Shown here one piece after another: positions 1-6,741 of a stretch of DNA of 7,036 nucleotides. The notes beneath the pieces are model-generated. The model saw only the letters and a list, made by a program, of their open reading frames with translations. It was not told the origin of the DNA and made no database searches. The stretch spans positions 1 to 7,036 of the forward strand of contig JAOQAA010000468.1 in NCBI GenBank assembly GCA_025963815.1, read 5' to 3'. The position numbers and the translations under genes are program-made. Origin of the DNA: Capsulimonas sp. GTDB taxonomy: Bacteria > Armatimonadota > Armatimonadia > Armatimonadales > Capsulimonadaceae. Positions within the stretch are counted from its first letter, which is position 1. Each line of letters begins with the position of its first letter.

Positions 1-1787
1 GACTTCGCAGTCGCAATATACCATTCGGCGAGCCAGAGCGTGCAGATGATCCATGGATTTCCTGGAACTTTCGCAAAGTCATCAGTCACATGGAAGTAGT
101 AATCCCGCTCGTAGCGCGCGACGCCGCCCGCGCCCGCGTGCACCCACAGCTTGCGGCCGATCGCCTCCATCATCGCAGTCACGTGCGGGTCATCGGCGGC
201 GAGCACGCCGAAGGCGAAGACGGCGTAGGACGAAGAATCGACCGTCAGATCGCGCTCGATAGCGCCGTCGGCATGGACCGTGACCATGCGCGCGAAATAT
301 CGCGCATCGTTGTCCCAGAAGTGCGTCAGGATCGCCTGACGAACTTCTTCGCCAGCGGTCTGATACTTCAGGCGGTCAGCGTCGTGACCGAAGATCGCGG
401 CGAATTGGGCCGCTGCAAAGAGCGCCGCGCAGACCGTCGAAGTCGTGTAGATATGTGTTCCGCGCCGTTCTTCCCACAGATCCCAGCTTGGCAGCGGCAG
501 CTTGCTGTCGGCGTAGCGATAGGACGCCATGAAGTCCGAAGCGGGTTTGACGAACGCCTCGTACATACGCGCGGCGAACTCCGTATCGTTGTACTTCTCG
601 AAGTGACGCCACAGCGACCAGACCACGAGCGCCGTGCCGTCTTCCTGGATCGGCGTTTCGCGCCCGCCGTCGGGCGTTGCGTAGGCATGCCACGAAGCGC
701 CTACGGTTCCGTCCGGGCCGTATTTGTGCAGCAGCGCCGCCGGGTTCTTCGGAAGCACGCGCGCGCAGAACTCGAAAAACGGCTTAGTGATCTCCTCCAC
801 GCCGATCTTATCCAAGGCGGCCGAGGCCAGGGCGCCGTCGCGCGGCCACATATAGGAATAATGCGCGCGCGCCGTCTCCATGATGTCGCTGTCGTTGGAC
901 GCTAAAATCGCGCCGCGCTTGTCGCACTGCGTGCGCATGATCAAAATACTGCGGACAAAGATCTCGGCGACACGCGGCGGCAGCTTGTCCAAATCCTCGC
1001 GGCGATGGCCATACGCTTTCCAGTACGCGCCCGTTCGGCGCATCGTCTCATCGAACTCCGTCTTCATGGGCGCATGCAGCGTGACCGCTGCTTCTAAACT
1101 TGCCGCCGCCGCCATCCACACGCGCAGCGTCTCCCGCCCATGCGCGGGAAGCGCAAGCGAATAGCTCGCGACGCTGTCCACAGAGCCCTGCGCGATCGCG
1201 TTCATGGACAGCACGCCATCCTCGGCATCCCGCCAGGCGCCCTCGGCGCCGCGAAAGCCTTTTTCGCCGCAGGCGTATTGAAAGATACGCCCGTTCGTCT
1301 CCGAAGCGGCTTCGCCCATATAGCCTGAGAACAAAAAGTAACGGTCCCGCTTGTAATGGATCATCGCGTCTTCGTATGGATAGTAAAGGGCGGTGTCGCC
1401 GATGTCGGATTCGTCGATGCGCAGGTCGTGCGCGAAGAAGAGCCGGACTTCGCGGTCGCCGTCCCATAAGTTTTCGACGGTCACATGCTGGAGAAAGAGG
1501 TTGCGGTCGTGCGCGACGCTTTGCCGAAAGGTGAGGAGAAGGCCAAGATCGCGGCTGCGCGCGGTGCACTGCGTGATGAGGGTCGCGTCTTCGTAGGCAA
1601 TGCGCCATTCCCAGGAATCGTCGAGCCAGGAGAAGCGCCCCTCCCCCGTCCAGGCGCCAATTCGGCACCGATAACCGCCGACGTGGTTCGCCCAGCCAAC
1701 ATAGGGGTAGTAGATATCGCGGACGGAGAGATGACGGTCGAGATTGACGAGCAATTCTCCGTTGCCGAGCACAATGTCGCGTGGCAT
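1..1787 (-). CDS. GH15 glucoamylase-type glycoside hydrolase, 3' end cut off by the window
   Basis: A frame of 595 codons stays open from ATG at 1787 to the left edge. The C-terminus is outside the window. GH15 enzymes are inverting exo-hydrolases that release glucose from alpha-glucans or, in some members, split trehalose. Residues 1-~230 (start MPRDIVLGNGELLVN) look like the N-terminal beta-sandwich domain of prokaryotic GH15 proteins. The (alpha/alpha)6 catalytic domain follows: YMWPRDGA (W314, R316, D317; equivalent to substrate-binding R54/D55 of Aspergillus glucoamylase), PIQEDGTAL, then DLWEERRG with E439 as likely general acid (Aspergillus E179), VARY (R558, like R305) and GNPW (576-579). 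In Aspergillus the general base lies downstream of GNPW, so here it should be beyond the edge. No signal peptide is visible, so a cytoplasmic role in glycogen or maltodextrin breakdown is inferred. The ATG is supported by GGGAGA 10 nt upstream and by an in-frame stop about 24 codons upstream. Glucoamylase versus trehalase or dextranase cannot be decided. Confidence 0.88.
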   Translation of the reverse strand, partial: MPRDIVLGNGELLVNLDRHLSVRDIYYPYVGWANHVGGYRCRIGAWTGEGRFSWLDDSWEWRIAYEDATLITQCTARSRDLGLLLTFRQSVAHDRNLFLQHVTVENLWDGDREVRLFFAHDLRIDESDIGDTALYYPYEDAMIHYKRDRYFLFSGYMGEAASETNGRIFQYACGEKGFRGAEGAWRDAEDGVLSMNAIAQGSVDSVASYSLALPAHGRETLRVWMAAAASLEAAVTLHAPMKTEFDETMRRTGAYWKAYGHRREDLDKLPPRVAEIFVRSILIMRTQCDKRGAILASNDSDIMETARAHYSYMWPRDGALASAALDKIGVEEITKPFFEFCARVLPKNPAALLHKYGPDGTVGASWHAYATPDGGRETPIQEDGTALVVWSLWRHFEKYNDTEFAARMYEAFVKPASDFMASYRYADSKLPLPSWDLWEERRGTHIYTTSTVCAALFAAAQFAAIFGHDADRLKYQTAGEEVRQAILTHFWDNDARYFARMVTVHADGAIERDLTVDSSSYAVFAFGVLAADDPHVTAMMEAIGRKLWVHAGAGGVARYERDYYFHVTDDFAKVPGNPWIICTLWLAEWYIATAK

Positions 1788-1816
1788 AAAACGGCGGTCT
1801 CCCAGAGATTTTCCGT

Positions 1817-1846
1817 AGGATACCCGCGCGCGGCGAAGTTCGTCAA
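1817..1846 (-). promoter_or_regulatory. Putative sigma70-type promoter of the GH15 gene
   Basis: On the minus strand TTGACG (1841-1846) and TATCCT (1817-1822) are separated by 18 bp. That matches 5/6 and 4/6 of the consensus hexamers. The predicted start near 1810 would give a 5' UTR of about 23 nt containing the GGGAGA ribosome-binding site at 1798-1803. The promoter faces away from ppc. This is pattern matching only; there is no transcript evidence. Confidence 0.5.
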
Positions 1847-1875
1847 CGAAAGATCATGTCCGTACGCCGAGTGGG

Positions 1876-1881
1876 TACAAT
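1876..1881 (+). promoter_or_regulatory. Putative -10 element of ppc, placed for a leaderless transcript
   Basis: TACAAT ends 6 nt before the ppc ATG at 1888. Normal spacing from a -10 box would put the transcription start at the A of the ATG. No good -35 lies 16-18 bp upstream. No convincing Shine-Dalgarno precedes the ATG; the nearest purine-rich run, GAGTGGG, is 12 nt away. The TAnnnT-at-the-start-codon arrangement is known from leaderless genes in Deinococcus and Actinobacteria. Whether this organism uses it is inference. Confidence 0.4.
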
Positions 1882-1887
1882 ACCGTC

Positions 1888-4731
1888 ATGTCAAGTTTGA
1901 AAAACGATGTTCGAAACACGGATTCCGAAGGCGGAGGCGAATTGGCGCGCGATGTGCGCACGCTGGGAAACGCATTGGGAAACGTTCTGCGCGAGCAGGG
2001 CGGCGATGCGCTTTATGAGCGAGTGGAAAAGATCCGGGCGCTCACCAAAGAAGCCCGCCGTAACCCAGGGACCGATCCGGCGGAGCGGGAACTGGATGAA
2101 CTCTTTGACGGCATGGATTTCGCGACCGCGCTGCCAGTCCTCAAAGCCTTCACGACGTTCTTCCAGTTGATCAATCTCGCTGAACTGAAGGAGATCGCGC
2201 GCGTCAACCGCCGCCGCTCCGCTGAGGCGAGCGACGCCCCGCGACGTGAGTCCATCCGCGAAGCCGTCCAAGCGCTGAAAGATGCTGGAACGAATGTCGC
2301 GCAAATGGAAAGCCTCGTGCGCACCCTCTCGATCCAGCTTGTCTTCACCGCCCACCCCACGGAGTCCAAGCGCCGCAGCGTCCAGCAAAAGCTGCATCGC
2401 CTTTCGGAGGTTCTGACCCGGCAGGAAGATCCCCTGCTCTCCCACAGCGAAGCCCAGTCGCTGGAGGCAGAGATCGCCGCCGAAGTCGAAATCCTGTGGC
2501 AAACGGATGAAGTTCGCCAGCGCCGCCTGTCCGTACTCGACGAAGCACGCAACGTTCTATTTTACTTCAGTCAAACCCTGATCCGCGTCACTCCCAGAAT
2601 TTACGACGACCTGCGCACCGCGCTCGCCGAATACTATCCCGGCGAAACGTTCGATATTCCCACATTCTTGGAATATGGCTCGTGGATCGGCGGCGACCGC
2701 GACGGCAATCCGACGATCACATTAGACCACACCGCAGAAGTACTGAGATTGCACGCCGATTTGGCTCTGTCGTACTATATCCCCGCGATCCGGGGTCTCA
2801 GTGACCGTCTCTCGCAATCACGCCACTATGTCGGCATTTCGGAAGAGTTAGAGCAGTCGCTAGCGAACGACGCCGCGCTGCTTCCGAGCGTCGTCGCCGA
2901 GGCCGCGAACCGAAGCCAGACCGAACCCTATCGCCGCAAGATGGAGTTTATCTGGGAGCGCCTTAGGCATACGCAGAACCAATTGAACGCCAAGCCGGCC
3001 ACAGCGCCCTACGCCTGCGCCGAGGACTTCGTGCGCGATCTGGAGATCGTCGACCGTTCCCTGCGCGAGAACAACGGCTGCTTCGCCGCGCAGCGCACGC
3101 TGGCGCCACTGCTCAATCAAGCGCGTGTCTTCGGCTTCCACCTCGCGCGCTTAGACATTCGGGACCACAAAGAGAAGTATATCGGCGCGCTCAGCGCCGT
3201 TTTCGCGCCGCTTGGCGTGGATTGGAGCGCGCTGGACGAAGACGCCAAGATCGCATTGTTAGAGCGCGAAATCGCCAACCCTCGACCTCTCATCCCCGCC
3301 GAATTGGACTACGACGATAACGCCAACGAGACGATCAACTTGCTGCGTCTCGCCAAAACCAAAACCCAGCAGATCGGGCCCGAAGCCATCGGTTCACTGA
3401 TCATGTCGATGGCGTCTACCGTCTCGGATGTCCTCGCCATGCTGCTGCTGGCAAAGGAAGCACGGCTGCTGAAAATCGAAGGAGATCATTTCGTCTCCAG
3501 CATCGATGTGGCCCCGCTGTTCGAAACCATCGCGGATCTAGAGAATGCGCCACAAGTTTTGGACACTCTGCTTTCCAATCCCGTGTATCGTAAAAACATT
3601 GAGGCGCGCGGCAATCAGCAGGAAGTCATGGTCGGCTACTCCGATAGCAACAAAGACGGCGGCTATGTCACGGCGAACTGGAAGCTTTATGTGGCGCAGA
3701 CTAAGCTTGCCGAGGTATCACGCAAGCACGGCGTCGCCCTTCGTATCTTCCACGGACGCGGCGGTGCGGTGGGACGCGGCGGCGGCCCGGCGAATAAGGC
3801 CATTCTAGCGCAGCCGCCTGGCAGCGTCCAGGGGCGTCTCAAGATTACCGAGCAGGGTGAAGTGATCGCGGCGCGTTACTTCGACGAGCGCATCGCCTAT
3901 CGAAACCTAGAACAGACCGTCCACGCTGTGCTCACCGCCAGCGCCGAGGCCGCCCAGCCCGGCCACGCCGAGCCGAAGCCCGAATGGACAGAGGCGATGG
4001 ACGAAATCTCCGACGACGCATTTGCGGCCTATCGCGGCTTAGTCTATGAAGATCCAGAGTTCGTGCGCTTCTTCCACGAGGCTACTCCTATCGGCGAGTT
4101 GGCCCAGCTCAACATTGGATCGCGTCCGCCGAAGCGTACAGCGTCGGACAAGATCGAAGACCTGCGCGCCATCCCGTGGGTGTTCTCCTGGATGCAGAGC
4201 CGCTACACCCTCCCTGGCTGGTACGGCGTCGGGTCATCGCTTAGCCGCTACGCCGCAAAGTCTCCGGAACAGTTGCAGCGCCTGCAAGATATGTACCAGC
4301 ACTGGGCATTCTTCAAGACGACACTGGACAATGCGCAGATGTCGTTGGCGAAGGCCGATATGGACATCGCCGCCAAGTACGCCAGCCTCGTCTCAGACGA
4401 AAAACTTCGCGATCGAATTTATGGCTCGATCTCTCAGGAGTATCGTCAGTCGGTGGAGATCGTTTGTAAAATCATGGGGGTGGAGGCGCTGCTGGACAAC
4501 AGCCGCGTTCTGCAAAAGTCGATCCGTCTGCGCAACCCGTATGTCGATCCACTGAGCTACTTACAGGTGGAGCTGCTGCGCCGTCTGCGCGAAATGCCGG
4601 CGGATGATGGTGAAGCGGGTGAAGGAACGCAAGAAGAAAGAGACGCGATCCGATCGCAGCGGCGCGACCTGCGCGCGGCGGTGCTGCTTTCGATCAACGG
4701 GGTGGCCGCCGGTTTGAAGAACACCGGCTAG
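1888..4731 (+). CDS. ppc: Phosphoenolpyruvate carboxylase
   Basis: Complete 947-aa PEPC, somewhat longer than the 883-aa E. coli enzyme. It carboxylates PEP with bicarbonate to oxaloacetate, refilling the TCA cycle in the cytoplasm. All landmarks are present in order: FTAHPTES with catalytic H156 (E. coli H138); GSWIGGDRDGNP (264-275); VGYSDSNKDGGY with K589 (E. coli K546); FHGRGGAVGRGGGP with R624 and R630 (R581, R587); ITEQGEVI; GSRPPKR (744-750) and RAIPWVFSW; and the C-terminal NGVAAGLKNTG. The residues that bind the inhibitor aspartate in E. coli (R587, K773, R832, N881) have by-eye equivalents R630, K822, R882 and N945, so feedback inhibition by aspartate or malate is likely. There is no plant-type N-terminal phosphorylation motif. 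ATG 1888 is the first start that gives the expected N-terminus; no strong ribosome-binding site precedes it. The frame is intact throughout. The gene diverges from the GH15 gene and converges with the 118-aa gene. Confidence 0.98.
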   Translation: MSSLKNDVRNTDSEGGGELARDVRTLGNALGNVLREQGGDALYERVEKIRALTKEARRNPGTDPAERELDELFDGMDFATALPVLKAFTTFFQLINLAELKEIARVNRRRSAEASDAPRRESIREAVQALKDAGTNVAQMESLVRTLSIQLVFTAHPTESKRRSVQQKLHRLSEVLTRQEDPLLSHSEAQSLEAEIAAEVEILWQTDEVRQRRLSVLDEARNVLFYFSQTLIRVTPRIYDDLRTALAEYYPGETFDIPTFLEYGSWIGGDRDGNPTITLDHTAEVLRLHADLALSYYIPAIRGLSDRLSQSRHYVGISEELEQSLANDAALLPSVVAEAANRSQTEPYRRKMEFIWERLRHTQNQLNAKPATAPYACAEDFVRDLEIVDRSLRENNGCFAAQRTLAPLLNQARVFGFHLARLDIRDHKEKYIGALSAVFAPLGVDWSALDEDAKIALLEREIANPRPLIPAELDYDDNANETINLLRLAKTKTQQIGPEAIGSLIMSMASTVSDVLAMLLLAKEARLLKIEGDHFVSSIDVAPLFETIADLENAPQVLDTLLSNPVYRKNIEARGNQQEVMVGYSDSNKDGGYVTANWKLYVAQTKLAEVSRKHGVALRIFHGRGGAVGRGGGPANKAILAQPPGSVQGRLKITEQGEVIAARYFDERIAYRNLEQTVHAVLTASAEAAQPGHAEPKPEWTEAMDEISDDAFAAYRGLVYEDPEFVRFFHEATPIGELAQLNIGSRPPKRTASDKIEDLRAIPWVFSWMQSRYTLPGWYGVGSSLSRYAAKSPEQLQRLQDMYQHWAFFKTTLDNAQMSLAKADMDIAAKYASLVSDEKLRDRIYGSISQEYRQSVEIVCKIMGVEALLDNSRVLQKSIRLRNPYVDPLSYLQVELLRRLREMPADDGEAGEGTQEERDAIRSQRRDLRAAVLLSINGVAAGLKNTG

Positions 4732-4745
4732 GCGCAAAGCGAACG

Positions 4746-4788
4746 GAAGGGCGGGCGGAGGTCAGTCGTCGACCTCCACCAGCCCTTC
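4746..4788. terminator. Long hairpin between convergent ppc and the 118-aa gene, candidate bidirectional terminator
   Basis: GGAGGTC (4757-4763) pairs perfectly with GACCTCC (4771-4777) around a 7-nt loop. The stem continues through one mismatch, two G-C pairs and a second mismatch into GAAGGGC (4746-4752) pairing with GCCCTTC (4782-4788). That gives 16 pairs over 18 positions. It starts 15 nt after the ppc stop, and the minus gene's stop codon (4762-4764) lies in the stem and loop. Neither strand has a good U-tract after it, so it is not a textbook intrinsic terminator. It may still help stop both transcripts or protect 3' ends. Confidence 0.5.
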
Positions 4789-5118
4789 TTCGGTTCCCAC
4801 TTTATGGATATACACCGGGACATAGCCGAAGGTGCGGTAAAAACGGAGCGCAAGCTCGCCTTCGTCGGCGTCCGAATCGACGATATTTCCCTGATAGACG
4901 GCGACATACCGTCCGTAATATTCATCGATCGTTGTCTGCGCCAGCTGATTGAACGCCTGCACTTCTTTCCAGAAGGGCGCGTCCTCGATATCCTCGCGCA
5001 GCCATGGCATCGATGACAGGCTGACTTGCGCCGTATCCGTCGCTGACGAATTGCTCTCGTCGTTTTGATGCTCCGGGTCCGGCTGGGCGGGGAATGTGTG
5101 ATCTGATACGCCGGTCAT
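4762..5118 (-). CDS. 118-aa acidic hypothetical protein with a C-terminal DUF5678-like segment
   Basis: Not confidently recognised. Residues 1-~36 are polar and low in complexity (rich in S, T, D, Q, N), probably disordered. From MPWLREDIEDAPFWKEV (37-53) onward it looks folded. The stretch YYGRYVAVYQGNIVDSDADE (67-86), followed by an L..RFYRTFGYVPVYIHKV segment (89-107), resembles the short 'G.wVAi..G.iV..g.d..el...' pattern of DUF5678-type proteins, whose role is unknown. The C-terminus is acidic (VEVDD). There is no signal peptide or membrane segment, and no GGE/GGQ tail, so it is not Pup. ATG 5118 is chosen because an AGGAGG lies 8 nt upstream; an in-frame TTG at 5148 lies upstream of the predicted -10 box (5139-5144). 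It follows pafA by 126 bp on the same strand but has its own promoter. A link to the proteasome is only positional. Confidence 0.75.
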   Translation of the reverse strand: MTGVSDHTFPAQPDPEHQNDESNSSATDTAQVSLSSMPWLREDIEDAPFWKEVQAFNQLAQTTIDEYYGRYVAVYQGNIVDSDADEGELALRFYRTFGYVPVYIHKVGTEEGLVEVDD

Positions 5119-5126
5119 TACAAGAA

Positions 5127-5132
5127 CCTCCT
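5127..5132 (-). promoter_or_regulatory. Consensus Shine-Dalgarno that fixes the start of the 118-aa gene
   Basis: AGGAGG on the minus strand, 8 nt before ATG 5118. It rules in the ATG over the upstream in-frame TTG at 5148. The transcription start predicted from the -10 box falls at about 5132, so this site would lie at or very near the 5' end of the mRNA. Confidence 0.75.
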
Positions 5133-5138
5133 GTCCAA

Positions 5139-5167
5139 AGTATAGCAAAAGGGGCAGGAGGAGTCAA
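5139..5167 (-). promoter_or_regulatory. Strong sigma70-type promoter of the 118-aa gene
   Basis: On the minus strand TTGACT (5162-5167) and TATACT (5139-5144) are separated by exactly 17 bp. Each hexamer matches 5/6 of the consensus (TTGACA, TATAAT). This is the best promoter in the window. It suggests the small gene is transcribed independently of the prcA-pafA unit, perhaps at a high level. Confidence 0.7.
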
Positions 5168-5185
5168 GCGAATTTCCAACGAAGA

Positions 5186-5216
5186 CCGAAGTAGTTAAGA
5201 TTACAGAAGCCGAAGT
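5186..5216. repeat. Two CCGAAGT direct repeats upstream of the 118-aa gene promoter
   Basis: CCGAAGT occurs at 5186-5192 and 5210-5216, 24 bp apart, inside related contexts (ACGAAGACCGAAGTAG and ACAGAAGCCGAAGTGA). The nearer copy ends about 18 bp upstream of the -35 box. They could be activator or repressor half-sites, or chance in a short spacer. Confidence 0.25.
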
Positions 5217-5244
5217 GATCGAAATAACGACTGCCGACCGAGCT

Positions 5245-6723
5245 TTAAGCTAGTCCCGATGAGAATAGCTTCGCTTCCGATTCGTAGGTGTTGAATGGGT
5301 CCTTGAGCTCTAGATGCAGGCGCTTCGAGAGATAGATCAGGTCCCAGTCAATGACATAGTCGCGGTAATTGGTCGCCAGAAGCTTGTCGATGACCATCCC
5401 CCGGCCCTTCGCGCGCGTCGTTTGCGGCGGCGTCGTCATCGCCTCGAAAATACGCCGGTCCGTGGTCACTCGCTCCACCAATCCCGCCTGCTCTAGACCA
5501 TAGTAAAGTCCATCGTCAGGGCTGACGTTGTGATATTCCAGGTCCAGCGAATGCAGAACGTCGTCCCCCCACTTCACTTCCCCATCGGCTTCCATGAACT
5601 CTTCCAACATCTTGCGCTTGGCGACCCAATCAAGTTTGTCCGCCAGCAAGTAGGGGTCCTTCTCCAGCATATCGAGCACGTATTCCCACTCGCCCAGCAT
5701 GTGATCCGTCTGCTCATCGCGTCCCGTATAACGCTTCTTGGCGGCGTTCAAGTAGAGACGCTGAAGATCGACGGCTTTAATTGTGGACCCATCCTTACGT
5801 GTGACGATCCACTTCCAGGTCGGGTCGCGTGACACGCTCTTGAGCGACTCCAGGGCGTCGCGCAGTTCGACATCGTGCAGCACCACGCCGTCTTCAATCA
5901 AGTCCAGACAGATGCTGGTTGTGCCGACTTTCATCAGGGTCGCATACTCGCTCATGTTGCACTCGCCGAACAGAATGTGCAGGCGGTGCATATTGAGATA
6001 GTTGTAGTATGAATCCCACTTCGGGTTGATGATTGCCCGATTGAAGCGAACGCGCGATGAGATCGTCTTGACGATATGGTCCGCGCGCTGCGATAACTGA
6101 AAATCGACGGTGGGATCGACTTCAACGCCGTAGAAGTTGCCGACCCACTGGTAGTCCACCTCGTAGTCCGAGATGGTCATAATATTATTCTTGAGGCTCT
6201 TGTAGTTGAGCCGGTGCCCGCCCACGCGTCCGACGCCGGCAAAGATCTGACGGGTGACCAAAAACGGCATCAGGCTCGCCAGAGCTTCCAAGAAGTTCTG
6301 ATCGTCGATCTGCACGAGATAGTTCTCATGACAGCCGAACGTGTGGCCGCCAAAGTGGTCCACGGAGTTGGAATGGAAAGAGACTTGATCCTGAAGATTG
6401 AGTTCACGCAGCAGCCGATTGAGAATGACGCGCCCCGCCTTGTCATAAGCGACGATGTCCTTGAACTCCGTGCATTCGGGCGTGGCGTACTCCATGTGCG
6501 AGCCGACAGCGTCGATATAGAGACGCCCGCCGCTGCGCAGGAAACCGCCGCACCGCGCCGGTTCGAAGGCGTAGTCGCGCGCGTGCAGGTCGATCAGCCC
6601 CAGCTTGTCCTTGTAGAACGCGTGATCTTTCACCATCTCGACGATCATCTCGGGCGTACCGGCGGCGTCATCACGGACCATGCAGCCGAACTCGGTCTCG
6701 ATCCCAAAAATTCTCTTTTCCAT
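5245..6723 (-). CDS. pafA: Pup-protein ligase (proteasome accessory factor A)
   Basis: 492 aa; Mycobacterium PafA is about 452. PafA uses ATP to join the C-terminal glutamate of Pup to substrate lysines, marking proteins for the proteasome. It is called PafA rather than the paralogous depupylase Dop from FGIETEFG (6-13; Dop has MGTEVEYG), GSHMEYAT (74-81), FGCHENYL (129-136; Dop has SHENYL), NMSE (256-259), TPPQTTRAKGRG, and a C-terminal DW..IYL...LELKDPF block. E9 should bind Mg-ATP. D71 in RLYID matches the catalytic Asp (D64 in Corynebacterium PafA). Two differences stand out: residues ~168-207 hold about 30 extra residues between GVGRV and FQLSQR, and the conserved RDEPHADAEKYRRLH region reads as a different sequence ending in MHRLH (233-249). 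ATG 6723 gives MEKRIFGIETEFG, matching the family start; a GTG at 6729 is less likely. It lies 18 bp after prcA, so the two are probably one operon. No clear terminator follows. Confidence 0.9.
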   Translation of the reverse strand: MEKRIFGIETEFGCMVRDDAAGTPEMIVEMVKDHAFYKDKLGLIDLHARDYAFEPARCGGFLRSGGRLYIDAVGSHMEYATPECTEFKDIVAYDKAGRVILNRLLRELNLQDQVSFHSNSVDHFGGHTFGCHENYLVQIDDQNFLEALASLMPFLVTRQIFAGVGRVGGHRLNYKSLKNNIMTISDYEVDYQWVGNFYGVEVDPTVDFQLSQRADHIVKTISSRVRFNRAIINPKWDSYYNYLNMHRLHILFGECNMSEYATLMKVGTTSICLDLIEDGVVLHDVELRDALESLKSVSRDPTWKWIVTRKDGSTIKAVDLQRLYLNAAKKRYTGRDEQTDHMLGEWEYVLDMLEKDPYLLADKLDWVAKRKMLEEFMEADGEVKWGDDVLHSLDLEYHNVSPDDGLYYGLEQAGLVERVTTDRRIFEAMTTPPQTTRAKGRGMVIDKLLATNYRDYVIDWDLIYLSKRLHLELKDPFNTYESEAKLFSSGLA

Positions 6724-6741
6724 CCCCACCCGCCTTTATTT

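Larger units (their letters stand above)
1813..1885. repeat. Pair of GGGTAnnnTACSG motifs over the two divergent -10 boxes
   Basis: GGGTACAATACCG (1873-1885, plus) and GGGTATCCTACGG (1813-1825, read on minus) share the form GGG-TAnnnT-ACSG. Each is a partial palindrome (GGTA/TACC or GTA/TAC around 3 nt). They sit head to head with centres 60 bp apart, each covering the predicted -10 of one divergent gene. They could be a common operator or only a local -10 context. Confidence 0.3.

Noticed and set aside
1..180. Apparent lack of a GH15 general base near GNPW, considered as an inactive enzyme
   Set aside because: In Aspergillus glucoamylase GNPW lies upstream of the base (E400), so the missing residue is expected beyond the left edge.
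90..905. Plus-strand open frame of 271 codons over the left region
   Set aside because: It lies antisense to the GH15 gene, whose minus frame holds WPRDGA, LWEERRG and GNPW in the right order. The plus frame is Arg-rich and matches no family I know.
1048..1668. Minus-strand open frame of 206 codons
   Set aside because: Out-of-frame shadow of the GH15 N-terminal region; its product is an Arg-rich, low-complexity sequence typical of GC-rich frame shadows.
4762..5118. 118-aa protein as Pup or UBact itself
   Set aside because: It is about twice Pup's length, ends in VDD rather than GGE/GGQ, and has a folded-looking C-terminal domain.
5240..5252. AGCTTTAAGCT inverted repeat at the pafA stop as a terminator
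   Set aside because: Only 4 bp of stem with a 3-nt loop; too weak to support a call.
5152..5253. Short acidic plus-strand frame ending in ITTADRALS, considered as a possible Pup-like peptide
   Set aside because: It has no ATG, no ribosome-binding site and no GGE/GGQ end, and it overlaps the promoter of the 118-aa gene and the pafA stop.
5245..6723. Alternative call as the depupylase Dop (PafA2)
   Set aside because: SRDP and DMLEKDP-like stretches resemble Dop, but the N-terminal IETEFG, the CHENYL, NMSE and PPQTTRAK motifs and the C-terminal KDPF block all follow PafA.
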